Assembly: GCA_001600455.1 (NCBI GenBank)
Contig: BCKC01000011.1
Location: 523,835 to 587,834, forward strand
Length of the DNA: 64,000 nucleotides
Direction: 5' to 3'
Source of the DNA: Endocalyx cinctus
Lineage: Eukaryota > Ascomycota > Sordariomycetes > Amphisphaeriales > Apiosporaceae
The translations under genes were made by a program, and so were the position numbers. Below, in pieces: positions 46,705 through 58,657 of the stretch. Positions within the stretch are counted from its first letter, which is position 1. Every line of letters begins with the position of its first letter. Under the pieces are notes generated by a model that saw only the letters and a program-made list of their open reading frames with translations, was not told the origin of the DNA and did not search any database.

Positions 46705-47725
46705 ATGTCGACCACGAAAGCTCTAGGGGAGGCTCTGCAGGAGCACTTCAGGAAGACGATGAGCAGCGAAGAACTGCAAGTCTTCATTAATAGCGCGGAG
46801 AGGATTACTCGGAAGCCGGCTAGATCTCTTCTCCTCCAGGCAGGGCTTGGCCCGTCGACCAACGCGCCATTCAGTCTGCTCGACCACGCATGCGGAGTAG
46901 GTCCTATCGGGTCTGAACTTCACAGTATGATTAACAAAGACGTGCTTGAGAAAAGCAGGATGGTCTTTGCGGATATGAGCCGCAGTTGTCTTGACGGTCT
47001 CAGACAACGAGCGGAAAGGGACGGCTGGTATCCGATGGAGACAGCGGTGGTAGACGCACAGGTAGGATCATCATTATTATTTCACGTGATTGGTCAAGAA
47101 GCACAGCTAAAGTCAAACCTTGAAGAGAACAGAATTCCCGGACGAGTCATTTTCCCACGTGACTATCGGGTTCGCGATGCATATCATCTCGGACCCAAGG
47201 GCAGTTATGCGAGGTATGTCGATAGTGGTCCCGAAATTTGACGTGATCGAACTAATAATCTGGTCTTCAGATGTGATGAGAATTTTGAAGCCAGGAGGTA
47301 CGGTTGGGTTAACAACCTGGCATAAGAACAACCAAGGATGGATTCCAGATATGAGATCATGCTTTCAATCTTTTCCCTTCGAAGCAGCGATGCCAGATCC
47401 CATGCCGATGGCCCCTAACGGGAAACCGGAGTGGGCAGAGCCAGAAGGTATCACGAATGAGCTGATCGGGTCGGGATTTAAAAATGTCCAGACAACGACC
47501 GAACACCAGGTTCAAACGATACACGGGGCAGAAGATTTCGTCAAAAGTTTCGGTGTAATGGTAGAATGGTGTAAGACGAGTTTTAGTGAGGAAAGTAAGG
47601 CAAAGTTGGGAGAGATCAACGCCGAGGATCATATGGTGAAACATCTCAAGGAAAAGTATGACGATGCCGGGTGGAATCTAGATTGGACGTGGAACACGGC
47701 GACTGGTCAAAAACCATGTAGTTAA
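46705..47725 (+). CDS. class I SAM-dependent methyltransferase
   Basis: Three exons, 46705-47061, 47126-47213 and 47271-47725, encode 299 residues. Introns are 64 nt (GTAGGA...TGAAG) and 57 nt (GTATGT...CTAATAATC...TTCAG); the second is a multiple of three without a stop, so its retention would only insert 19 residues. Motif I is SLLDHACGVGPIG (about 58-70). RTEFPDESFSHVTIGFAMH contains the acidic and post-motif strands, and MRILKPGGTVGLTTW is the UbiE-type motif III. Similar fungal proteins methylate small molecules, often secondary metabolites. The substrate is unknown and no biosynthetic cluster is seen around it. Confidence 0.85.
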
Positions 47726-49703
47726 GGTATCGGATCTATCTACACTACTCAGTATAAGTTGACTGGGGATGATGATTTTAAAGAACCGTGGGTGAGAATG
47801 ATGATCATTTTGATCATTTTGATCATTTCCTTGATTTATTTCAAGTTTTACTGTATGTTCTGCGTAATAGAAGAATTGACCCTGTCTATAGGTCTTGGTT
47901 TCATGACGTGTATAATTGTATTGAATTAGTGGAATCCATACTATGTACATAGTATAGGTTGGCTGGTTGGTTCATTCTTATGATGCAGTTATTTCAAGGG
48001 ATATTTATTATTTTTGTTAAGTACATTGTGAAAATATGATAGATAAGTGTCGCGAGGAAGTATATCTATCCATGAATGCTAAGAAGTGATCAGACACGAG
48101 ACGCGGGTAACGGGCACGGATACACATTACTCCTAATAATATCCATGGGTTTAGGATTTAGGATTTAGGATTTAGAAGCATCATGATGTAAGGTTACCTG
48201 GATTAGGTATACCTAGGTACACTCAGTAGTGTAGTATACAGTGCTGTAAGGTACTGAATTCCAAGGTTATGCCCTTTATCCAGGTGGAGTTACCTTAAAT
48301 TATACATACCCAGGGTACTCCCCTAGGTAGTGGATGTATATTAGTGACTACTTAGCAGTACTCAGTACTTAAAAATACTACCTGGGTATTTATTATGCCA
48401 AGTCTAGTAAGAAAATAATAAGTTCTTTTAGGTACCTAGTCTGGTGAGGTTAGAGATATGATACTTTATATCTACTATTAAGCTATGATAAATATTCCAG
48501 AGCTTGGTATGTAGTCGGTACTTTTGATTCCATAGCAGATACTTAGTATTTATTTAGCAGTACCTAATACATAGTCATAATGCACAAGAACAAAAAGTAT
48601 AGCAAGAGAGGTAACGCCTGAAAAAGTTTAACCAATAGCGATTCATTAGTTACCTGGAAGAAGCCCCGGCATATGCGACGTACTTAAGGCTACGAGGTAA
48701 CAGCCTCAGCTCTATTCCGTACTGTAAATACAGCGAGTACTTAGGTACTTACCTTACTACCTACCTAGGTACCTAGGTAGGCAGGCTGGCAGTCTAGGTG
48801 TAGGTAAGGGTAGACAATAGAGACAGTTCAAACCTAGAAAAGATCCAAATTTTCGCCTCCATTCACAAAACATTCACAGATTGATTTCCCCCCTTTACGC
48901 TACAAAAGTGTATGTACACGTACATTGAATACAGTATATACTAATAATCAAAACAATCAGTCACTCAAAAGAGTACATATAAATTCATTTAATTAATTCC
49001 TTTATTCCATTTGCCTATACCCTACCATATAATAGATCAAACAATCTCCTATTTATGTTGCATTGTATCTAGTAAACACTGGCCATTTATTAACTAGCAA
49101 CTAAAAAAGTACTTGCTAGATTAACCTCCACTCCTCTTCTATGCTATTTTATTCTATTTTATTTCAGTTTTTCCCATTATAGTCAACTTCTTATTCTACA
49201 CATTATCATTCCCTCAAAACCACCCATTGTATTCTCATACTTAATTATATAGGAACAATAGCAACACCAATTTACATTGTCAAGATGGATCTTCAATACT
49301 TCATCATTGTGAATCTCCCTTCGAATTCACTTTGATTTAGGTTAATGGTTTGGAACCTCGTCCAGACATTCTCCCATTCTCTCCAATAATATAAATATAT
49401 CCTACCCTATCTTTCTACTTCTGACTTTCCACATCCAACTTTCATCTTCACCCAAATCTTTATCCATTAATCAACTATTTCTCAGAAGAAAACTCTCCCC
49501 TTTAAAAAGAAGATCCGGCCTTGTCGGAATTGTCCTCACGATAAATTTAACCCACTCACAAAGGATCGTCACGTGTTGGTCATAACCAGCGATCTTCTGT
49601 ATTAATTTTTTAAATTTCACCATTCCTCAACATTTCGGAGGATAAATCGGGACGCCAATTCAGTCAATATCAAACTATACAGCGTCTTCATCCTTCGGAC
49701 AAG
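47726..49703. other. spacer with dense GGTACCTAGGTA-type motifs, 2.0 kb
   Basis: No gene is seen. From about 48,180 to 48,800 short words such as AGGTAC, TACCTAGG and their complements recur many times. A tandem of four TTTAGGA units lies at about 48,152-48,176. The rest is AT-rich and presumably includes a long 5' region of the phosphatase gene. Confidence 0.55.
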
Positions 49704-50432
49704 ATGAATGCTCTTCCGGGTGGACCAGACAACATCGTTAACATGGACGACTACTCCTCAGCGACTAGCACACCACCTACCAACTTCGGTCATGTTATAG
49801 AAGGAGTTTACCGAAGCAGCTATCCGCAAGCCTCGAATTACTCGTTCATCAAGAACTTGAAGTTGAAGACTGTTGTCACCCTGGTTGGAAATGAATTCCC
49901 GGAAGGTTTCCAGCAATTCCTTGCTATAAACCGCATCAAGCACGTCGTATTCGATATGGCGGGTACGAAAAAGGCTGAAATACCAATCGATATGATTCAG
50001 TCTATTATTCGAGTCGTCACGGACAAGACCAACTATCCGCTACTTGTCCACTGCAACCAAGGAAAGCACCGAACCGGATGTGTCATCGGCGTTCTCCGCA
50101 AGGCTGTCAACGATTGGGATACCAAGAAGGTGATTGACGAATATGTCAGCTTCGCGGCCCCCAAAGTACGAGAAACGGACGTGAAATACCTAACCGATTT
50201 CACACCTCCGCCGGGTTTCATACCCACCCAACTGAAACCGACTGTTTCCACCATTCTTGGTAGGAAAAGGCTTTTCTTCTTAATCCTGGCCTGGATTTCT
50301 TTCTGGATTCACCTAACGACTTTTGGCAGACTGGACGTGCGGGCCAACCCCGCCAGAATCAGCCCCGACGCAGGGTCTACAGCGTCACCAGCCTCGGCAT
50401 TCTCACCCGGGGAGAATACCTCGTCCCCATAA
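49704..50432 (+). CDS. siw14: Siw14-like dual-specificity/atypical tyrosine phosphatase
   Basis: Single-exon gene of 242 residues. The catalytic P-loop HCNQGKHRTG (Cys 117, Arg 123) matches the Siw14/Oca family signature. Supporting stretches are NFGHVIEGVYRSSYPQ, LKTVVTLVGNEFPEGFQQF and VIDEYVSFAAPKVRETD. Yeast Siw14 is an inositol-pyrophosphate 5-phosphatase. After the phosphatase fold, residues about 188-205 (LFFLILAWISFWIHLTTF) form a hydrophobic segment that could anchor the protein to a membrane, followed by a short Pro/Ser tail. A downstream in-frame ATG (Met 14) is an alternative start. The assignment to the family is firm; the tail anchor is inference. Confidence 0.88.
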   Translation: MNALPGGPDNIVNMDDYSSATSTPPTNFGHVIEGVYRSSYPQASNYSFIKNLKLKTVVTLVGNEFPEGFQQFLAINRIKHVVFDMAGTKKAEIPIDMIQSIIRVVTDKTNYPLLVHCNQGKHRTGCVIGVLRKAVNDWDTKKVIDEYVSFAAPKVRETDVKYLTDFTPPPGFIPTQLKPTVSTILGRKRLFFLILAWISFWIHLTTFGRLDVRANPARISPDAGSTASPASAFSPGENTSSP

Positions 50433-51335
50433 GATGGGGAAGTTGGCATCTCTCTAACTGGGAGAGATTGGGGTTGCTCTGTTTTCGAGGAATTTCCTCG
50501 AAAACTCGACTTAGCTGGCAATTAATTTGCTGGAACTTTTTAGCCTTGTGCGGCTAGGCGCTTTACATCATTCGACTTCGAAAGCTTAGAGCACAAGGGC
50601 AGGAATAATTACGATGAGGGGAATCGTATCTAAGAGGCTAGCGAGCTTTGAGAATTTTTCATTTGTCGGGGAAATTTTTCTTTTTTTCCTATGTATTATG
50701 GTGTACTTTACAAAAGCATGGCACGGGCGTTTTATGGGAAAAGGAGACGATCAAGTGCTGAAAGATGTCTCCTGGCGTTGTTTGAATTTCTTTGTAAATA
50801 AGCGCATATGGGTAATTACAGGATAAAAATAAAAAGGGCGGATAAAAAAAGAGAGCGGAAATGTAAAAGCAACAGCGGTTGAGTATATCTGTCCATAGTG
50901 TACAACTCTTAATGCTATGTATTCAGACACTGCTCAATTCAGCTAATCTCTCAATTCCAACTCTTTAATTGTTCCTAATTAATGACCGCCTCGTTCTCTT
51001 CAGCTGAACTAATCAATCTCTAGATCTGATAAGCACAGAGGGTATAGATGTACTGAGTAATATACAGTGTACTATCAATACCAACTACTCGTCAGTTTCT
51101 GGGGAGCAGTGGAGATTAAAAGACTCTCTAGAAGTATTGGAAGTTAAAATCTTGATGCGCAAATTATTGAGAGAGGTATTAATTTGCTTTTATTACAGGG
51201 ATAATACATGGTCAGTTCTCACTTCCCTTATGCGGCTCGAGCTTCACACGGACAGTCCTCCCACATAGCATATATATCTCTCATACGGTACGGAGTATAT
51301 ACACGCATACGAGCCAACGCTCGTTTAAATTACCC
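50433..51335. other. convergent spacer
   Basis: About 0.9 kb between the phosphatase (plus) and the membrane protein (minus). It includes the hairpin at 50,481-50,505; no gene is seen. Confidence 0.5.
50481..50505. repeat. perfect 11-bp inverted repeat after the phosphatase stop
   Basis: Arms GTTTTCGAGGA and TCCTCGAAAAC flank ATT, 49 bp after the stop codon. It would form a strong hairpin in the 3' UTR and has the same 11-3-11 geometry as the repeat at 45,268-45,292, though a different sequence. Confidence 0.8.
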
Positions 51336-51860
51336 TCATTCCACCCACCTCGGGTTATCCCTCCTATACTCCTTCTCCTTTTCCCTGTCGCCCCAGGCGA
51401 AGACCCATCCAGCACAGACGACGTTGGCCACGCCCAGACCCACGGCGGCGCCTCGGACGACGCCCCTGACGCTGAAAAATTTACTCCTGAGCCCGCCGGG
51501 GCTCTTCCGGCGCATCGCCAGCAGGGCGTACGTGCCGCTCGCGGCCGCCGTGATGCCGGCGCTGTCGATCTTGTAGTCTTGCAGGTTCGCGTACGACGAG
51601 AACATCAGGATGGGCACGAAGGTCAGGGGCCGGTACTGCCGCGGGTACCAGTGTAGGGAGGCGATCAGCGTGGCGAGGCAGGTCGGCGCCAAGGAATTCT
51701 CTATATTGGGGGCGATATTGGATGTTAAAAAAAAAGAGCCGTTCTCTCTTTCTTTCGGTTCGGGAGATTAATACTATATATACGTACTTCCCCATGCGTC
51801 CATGTACGCGAAGGCACCTTTGGGTGGCTCCGGTTCAGGATCGGTATCGACGACCGCCAT
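51336..51860 (-). CDS. small membrane protein of unknown function
   Basis: Two exons, 51860-51788 and 51700-51336, give 145 residues across an 87-nt intron (GTACGT...CAATATAG). The N-terminus is acidic and Pro-rich (VDTDPEPEPPKGAFAYMDAWG), followed by a hydrophobic region with perhaps two or three membrane segments: CLATLIASLHWY, LTFVPILMFSSYANL, and VRGAAVGLGVANVVCAGWVF. It ends in a charged EKEKEYRRDNPRWVE tail. The layout resembles small conserved fungal inner-membrane or ER proteins, but I do not recognise the family. The start and the splice are supported by frame continuity only. Confidence 0.7.
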
Positions 51861-52893
51861 CTTTTATTTTATTTTTATGTAGGTATATATAAAGGTGAAT
51901 TCAATGTAGAAACGTAGTAGGTGATTTTTCAGCAATTGGAGTGTCGCTAGAAAGTACTAGATGCTATAAAATGTTCGAACTGAGCTTATACGGCATGAAG
52001 AAGTTCAAAGAATTGGCTTATAGGATCGAAAAGTAAAGTTTACAAGGTAAAGTAATTTTTAGCATACAATCATAAATCATAATAGAGACAACAAGTTTGT
52101 AGCCAACTCGGAAAATACAAAAGTCAATCGATGGATGGATATATCGTCATAAATTCAATGCATCTGAAGCTTATCGGCTTCGATAAGCGATAAGGATAAG
52201 CTATAGGTCCCCTCTACCCCTGCTCGAATAAGGTATGGTTTAGTACGTTTAGGGGGTGGTAAGATCCACTGTAGTGGGTAGTGATTGAGTCTCATGTCCA
52301 CTGAATATCAAGTTAATAGTGCACTATTCAGCCACATTATCTCCTAGCCTGTCTGCCTGTCTCCTTGTTATTCTCTAAAGCCACATTTCTTCTTCAAAGA
52401 AACGACAGGTAAATCAAAATCAACAGATAACAAATCAACAATGGCCTGTTAATGCTTTACGTATTGACTTTGTCTCAGCCTCAGCAGCAAACGTCCTGAT
52501 TTCTTGTTTAATCCTTCACTGATCTTCCTTGAATTGATGACGATTCTTTTTCTTTCTATTATAATAATATTCACTTTTCTATATACCTTCTAATTAAGAA
52601 AAATCCAAAGATAATCCGTATAACTCATCCGCCTCAACCGAAATTCGACACTCTGCCTTTATTACCTGTATACCCTCTTTCCATCTCACTCTCGAAGCCT
52701 CAAGCCTCCTTAGTTCTCGACTCCTCAGTCCAATCCGTCACAATTATTTTCAAGCCCGCACATTATAGAAGAAGAGGGGTAAAAAGACGATAACGACGTA
52801 ATCTTGACCACTATCGCTCCGAAAAGAGAGAATAAAGAAATTTGTCTGATTGAATCACCATCAACCAATCATTGAACGCGCCCCGCGGCTACG
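51861..52893. other. divergent promoter spacer
   Basis: About 1.0 kb between two divergent genes, AT-rich with pyrimidine-rich stretches ahead of the DnaJ start. No gene is seen. Confidence 0.5.
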
Positions 52894-54234
52894 ATGCCCA
52901 GCGCTACAACATCCGGTGCAGATGCCGGCGGCAGCGGTGCCGCCCGGTCTCGCGACCACAAGCAGGGCAATCAGGAGAGGAAATCGACACCCGAGCAGCG
53001 AGCCGCCGTCATGCGCATCCGAAAATGCAAAGCGACCGCCTTCTACGACATACTGGATCTCGAGTCCGTCAGGTCGACGTGCTCCGACTCGGACATCAAA
53101 AAAGCCTACCGCAAGCAGTCGCTGCTGACCCACCCGGACAAGAACGGCCACGAATACGCCGACGAGGCCTTCAAGATGGTCAGCCGCGCCTTCGGCGTCC
53201 TGGGCGACAAGGAGAAGAGGGAAAAGTTCGACCGCTTCGGCACCGATCCTGATTCGAGGTTCGAGAGCGCGAGGGCCCAGGCCCAGAGTAATCCTTTTGC
53301 CGGCTTCGGTGGCGCGAGGGCGGCCGGCGCGGGGGGCCCGTTTGGTGGTGGTGGTGGCGGAGGTGGCATGTGGGAGGATGAAATTAGTCCGGAGGAGATG
53401 TTCCAGCGCTTCTTCTCTGGAGGGTTCGGAGGGCCTTTCGGTGGTAAGTCTGAGTCGAAGCCTAAGCCTAAGCCTTCTGCTTCTGCGCCTGTTCCTACTC
53501 CTACTCCTACTCCTGTTTTTGCTCCTGCTCCTGCTTCTGCTCCTATTCCTTCTGCTCTTGCACATACAACTCCTCTATACAGGTATTTCTTAAATCAAAG
53601 ACAAGACGTGAGGTATTACAACACCATGTGTGCGACGGTTACGGGTGAATAGTCATCGTAAATACAAGGTACTAATCAAATATCATGCACAGGCTTCGAC
53701 ACGGGTCCCCAGTTTGTGTTCAACATAGGCGGAAATAGAGGTTTCCGCGTTCATCAGATGGGCGGCACGGGTCCTCGGAGGCGACCGAGACAGGACCAGC
53801 AGCAGCCTCAGTCGGGATGGGATACTTTCGTCGGTCTACTACCTATTATTTTCCTCTTCGTCTTCCCCTTACTCACCTCTCTCTTCTCCGGGCTCGGCGA
53901 GTCACAACCTGCCATGCCGAACGTGGTCTTCGACGCCGCCCGCGCGCCGCAGACCCTTCACCGGACGACGCCCAACTTGAATGTAAACTACTACGTCAAC
54001 CCGGACGAGGTGGCCGGATGGACCGATCACAAAATGCACCAGCTCGACCAGTCGGCCGAGATCGGCTTCATGAACACTATGAGGAGGAGATGTCGCACGG
54101 AGATGCAGACAAGACAGGACCTTATCGACAAGGCCCAGGGCTGGTTTTATCCCGATCAGGAGAAGATGAAAGTGGCTCGCGATTTCCAAATGAGTGCTTG
54201 TCAGAGATTAGATTCCATGGGTATTTCTCGGTAG
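52894..54234 (+). CDS. hlj1: ER-membrane DnaJ (Hlj1/DNAJB12-like) co-chaperone
   Basis: Two exons, 52894-53443 and 53693-54234, encode 363 residues across a long 249-nt intron (GTAAGT...CATGCACAG). A J domain lies at about 48-113 with HPD at 80-82 (THPDKNG), followed by a Gly/Phe-rich region with a (Gly)n run at about 151-158. Residues about 229-247 form one membrane segment (FVGLLPIIFLFVFPLLTSL), and the C-terminal portion is DUF1977-like (NYYVNPDEV, MRRRCRTEMQ). This layout matches ER J-proteins that help Hsp70 in ER-associated degradation, J domain facing the cytosol. The intron contains a Pro/Ala/Lys-rich open frame that continues the first exon to a stop at 53,652, so retention would give a soluble 252-residue form. 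Confidence 0.9.
53444..53692 (+). repeat. intron with (CTCCTA/CTCCTG)n low-complexity repeat
   Basis: The DnaJ intron carries imperfect hexamer repeats, read in frame as Lys-Pro then Thr/Ala-Pro dipeptides, between about 53,457 and 53,560. It is open in frame with exon 1 until the TAG at 53,650-53,652. Confidence 0.7.
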
Positions 54235-56071
54235 CCTTTAATTTCAATTTTCTCTCCATCCTAGTTAGTTAAGGCTATTTGAGGAGAAAAAAATAAAAGG
54301 GGGCGTGCGGCTATAATAGACAATGTCTGGTCGTGAGCTGTGGATGTTGTGTAACGATTGAACTGGCGTAGACTATGGATCAAGAAAGATGAGGCAAAAA
54401 AAAAAAAAAAAAAGAGAGAGAAGAAACTCAGATACATCTTTTCCATAATACTGGGTGATACTCTTTTTGTGGTGGTCTGATGAAGTAGGCAAGTCAGTTG
54501 TGTACGTACTGTATGATTACGAGCAGGTTCGAAATGAATAAATATATAAAGTCATTTACTGATACGTCGTCTTGAAAATTGTTGTTTCCTACAGCAAGTT
54601 TTTTTTCTTCTTTTTCATTCATTCATTAGGGGCATTCCGTGTACTGATTCGAGGGACGTGACTTTTTCCCCCTTTTACTTCGTGGTCTTGTTTTCCTAGC
54701 ATGTAATGTTTATATACGGGACGTCTTGTAAGAAGGTTATGTTTTGCCCTGCTGTGGGCATCATTTTCTACCCAGCCTTGGCTCAAATATGGGGAACACT
54801 GGTATTTAAACCAAGATCCGTGGATGTCACCAAGTTACCTCATAGAGTTCCTGGCATCCTACCACAGATGTTACTGTTAACCATGCTCAAAAAGAAAAAA
54901 AAAAAAAGGTTAGTGTGGACGATGTAACGATGGTGGATAGCCTCATGTCATGTCAAACCAAAGTCAGAATGTTACTCGGGGGAAAAAAATGAATAACGAA
55001 TAACGTGACCCCTCGCTGAACTCCATAGGGAATACGACAATGGCCTCCAGTATTATCACCTACCAACAACGATGTATCATACCATATGTCACATCTACGA
55101 TCGAAGTTGCCGGCTGCCGAGTTCTAAATTATGACATGGATGAAGCTTCATCTCATGCATATGTACATTCATTTTTTCAACTCTCATGGAATTACAAATT
55201 CTCCTGTTCATCTGACGGACGGACTATGCTTCTGTACGTGTGTTATCAGGTTGAGCAATGGTAGTCTGTAAGCATTGTTATCCAATTATACTGCTTTGCC
55301 TCATGTCATTCTTCGAGTGCTCCATACTTTGTTAGCAACATGAATACATCGCAGTTGCGGCCCGAAATTCCTATTATTGACTTAGCAGAATAAAAACACC
55401 GTTTACTGATTTTGTCCCCTTCTCTTCCCCGCACAAATACCAATATGGGGAGATTATACCACATCGTATGCATCAACAGGGTAGTTTTCTCGTACTATCC
55501 ATACTAACAAACACTTCTATCACCTGACAGGACACTATTTTTTGGTTGAACTTTTGGATTTTCTCAGTCATACCCGCGTAGATATTGGTGGATAAATTTA
55601 TTAATCCTCCCCATGTCCGTACCCATGGGGCCGGCCTGGATCGTTAGCATCCTGGTTCTCGTGTGGTTGGGGGAGGGGCTTTCCCCAAATTCTACTTTTT
55701 CCCCTTACCCCAGATCTTACCGCGTACCCCATTGGCCCGCCTGTAGCATCTTACTGAATTGGACAAGGTTGTAAAAAAAAAATGTTTCCCCATATTGAGA
55801 AAAAGAGTCGAAGCGAAGGCAAGTAAGTAAGTAGTATTCGTGAACGGAGTGGTACCACGGTCCCCACAGGGGTACCACTTACGTGATGAACGTAGAGAAG
55901 CAAAAAAAAAAAAAAAAGTCCGGTCCTTATTTAGATCGTCGTGCTTCCCCGAATCTCTCATGAAAGAGGGAGAGTTCTTCCTCCTTTAAAAATCTTCTCC
56001 CTCGGAGTGCTTGGGATTCTCTTTTCTGGTAGCATTTTCAAGATTTCGTCAACCCAAGGTTTTCGGCAATC
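54235..56071. other. gene-free spacer, 1.8 kb
   Basis: A tracts at 54,396-54,412 and 55,901-55,916, otherwise no credible coding region. Confidence 0.55.
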
Positions 56072-58128
56072 ATGGCTTCGGCACCGGCTCACAACGCTCA
56101 GAAGGTCGCCGCTCAGGAGTTGGAGGAGAAGCTAGGTCGGAGCGCTATCTACGAGGCTAAGCAGGCTACGGAAGATGAGCACGCGCAGACTTTGCGCCAG
56201 GCTTTGAGGGAGAATCGTTGGGCGGTTATGTGGTCGGCCCTTATTTCTCTGTCGATTATTATGGAAGGGTGAGTGTGCACCTTTTTTTTTTCAATGTGAA
56301 TAGCTTTCTTGTCACATGGGAAGAAATCTAATCCTCCACTTCGAAATTTTGTCTTTGTTAAACTGATTAATTATCCTTATTAGTTATGATACGATTCTCA
56401 TCGGTAACTTTTTCGCCTATCCGGAGTTTCAGAAGAAGTTTGGGAGCTACTATCCCAACATAGACGAATGGCAGGTCTCCGGCCCGTGGCAGACGGGTTT
56501 GAATCAGGGAAGTACGGCCGGTGCCATTGTTGGTAAGTCAATAGATATTTGATTGTGTACGTGCTACGTATGTTAACTGTCTCCTCCCACGGCGCAGGCG
56601 GACTGCTGAACGGTTACCTCGCCTCTCGATTCGGATATAGATGGGTCATGATCGGTTCCATGGGCGTTCTCAATCTCTTCATCCTAATCGTCTTTCTCGC
56701 CCCCAACGCCGGCGTCCTGCTCGGGGGCCAGATCCTGTGCGGCCTGTGCTGGGGCGTATTCGCGACGCTGGCTCCGGCGTACGCCTCCGAGGTCTGCCCG
56801 ACGAACCTGCGTGGATACATGACGACGTACGTAAACCTCTGCTGGGCCATCGGCCAGCTCCTCGCTGCGGGCGTGTTGCGGGGTTGTCTTCCGATCGTGG
56901 GAGAGTGGGGTTATCGTATCCCTTTCGCCATTCAATGGGTTCGTCATCTCCCAAGTTCCTTATTTAGTCACCTACAAGATAGGATAAAACAAACCCTTGA
57001 ATTTCCCCCCCGGCTAACGCGTAGAAATTTGGAACTGCGATAGGTATGGCCTATCCCTATGATGGTTATCTGCTACTTAGCTCCCGAGAGCCCCTGGTGG
57101 CTCGTCCGGTCGGAGCGTCTCGAGCAGGCCCGTCGCTCGATCGAGCGGCTCAGCGGGGATAAAACTCAAGAGCAGATCAGCAACCAGCTCGCGATGATGA
57201 TTCACACGAACAAGATCGAGTCCGAGGCCGTAGCCGGCGCCACGTACGCGGATTGCTTCAAGGGCGACAATCTGCGGCGTACAGAGATTGTCTGCCTAGC
57301 CCTCATGGGGCAGATTCTCTCGGGAAGTAGTTTCGCGTACACGCCGACGTATTTTTTCACAACGGCCGGATTGCCGACGACGGAGTCTTTTAACCTCGGG
57401 CTAGGAGCTAAGGGCGTGGCTTTCATTGGAACGGTCTCGTAAGTATACTTCCGCGTGGGGAGAAATATAGGGGTTCTGTCGAATACTAATACGTGTTTTA
57501 GATCCTGGTGGCTCATCACGCATTGGGGTCGACGACCGCTATACGTTATGGGTATGGGTGCGCTTAGTTTTGTGCTCATTCTCATAGGCATTTTAGATGT
57601 ATCAGCTGGAACGCGGGGCCTTTGGCCTTCTGGAGGACTCTGCGTTTTGTGGCTCTTCATCTATTCCTTGACGATTGGTCCCCTAGCAGTAAGTTACAGT
57701 GATATCCCCGCACATTCAAGAAGAAGAAAAAGCCCCCTAAGCATGCGTATTAACGTTCCCAACAGTACAGTATCATATCGGAAACATCCTCCGTCCGACT
57801 CCGACCGCTGTCGGTCGTGCTCGCCAGGACCTCGTACCAGGTCGCCAACATCATCTCGCAGTTCCTGTACTCGTACATGGCTAACCCGACCGAGTGGAAT
57901 TTCAAGGGGAAGCAAGGGTTTTTCTGGGGCGGTACGGCGTTCCTGGTCTTCGTTTGGTCGTACTTCCGCCTGCCGGAGGTCAAGGGACGGACGTACGAGG
58001 AACTCGACATCCTCTTCATGAACAAGGTCCCGGCGCGCAAGTTCTCGAGCACGCACGTGGACGCGTACGCCGACGTGCCGTCTTCTTCCCATAAGGATGC
58101 CATGGAGGACTATGATCATAAGGAATAA
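56072..58128 (+). CDS. sugar transporter, alpha-glucoside/maltose permease-like (MFS)
   Basis: Six exons, 56072-56268, 56384-56532, 56598-56938, 57044-57438, 57502-57688 and 57766-58128, give 543 residues; every junction keeps frame. About 12 membrane segments are evident. Family motifs are YDTILIGNFFAYPEFQKKFG after TM1, GYRWVMIGSMGVLN, PESPWWLVR before the central loop, HWGRRPLYV in the second half, and RLPEVKGRTYEELD at the end of TM12. The layout fits fungal MAL31/AGT-type hexose-disaccharide/H+ symporters. The substrate is inferred from family. Intron 3 has an atypical GTTCGT donor, chosen because TGG|GTA joins the conserved Gln-Trp-Val-Trp-Pro stretch. Confidence 0.88.
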
Positions 58129-58657
58129 TGAGGGCTAGATGCATGTACTGTATGAATGTACTAGTTTCGTTATTCAGTTGTCGGATCTAGAATCATCAAA
58201 ATGACCTGTAAATAAAAAGTTGTGTTCAACATTTGAAACAATTAATCATCTAGTTAATAGCCACTTTGATCTATATTCTGGTCGAAACCAACCCCTTATC
58301 CTCTACGCACTTCTCGGCAGCATAGCCCTTTATCATCCCAACTTTCTCATTCCAACTTATTTTTACTATCCTTACGACATATTACTCTACTCAAAATCTT
58401 TTTTATTTGACGCAGTGTTACCTCCCGGGATTCAGAGTTGGCGATGTAGTGTGAATTCTGACTCACTGAATATGACCGACCGCCTTGATTCACGGTGGGT
58501 TCCATTCAAACATGAAAGCCAATTTTTTGAGTTCGCGGATACGGTATATATTTTGATCAAGCTTTCCAGAATTAAACCGTAAAGTTCGAATGCTACACTT
58601 CGCCATCGACTTTATTTCTTATAAGTTTGTAAGAAGGTACATGCGTACGATCTCAAC
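58129..58657. other. gene-free spacer
   Basis: About 0.5 kb. An open frame at 58,220-58,582 has no ATG start, no family motif and AT-rich composition. Confidence 0.5.

Noticed and set aside
48152..48176. TTTAGGA tandem as a telomere remnant
   Set aside because: The unit differs from the usual fungal TTAGGG repeat and only four copies are present in the window interior.
52861..53565. Minus-strand Arg/Ser-rich frame opposite the DnaJ gene
   Set aside because: It is the antisense shadow of the DnaJ exon and its repeat-bearing intron.
58220..58582. 120-codon frame between the transporter and F-box genes
   Set aside because: Starts with a non-ATG codon, is AT-rich and has no recognisable domain.
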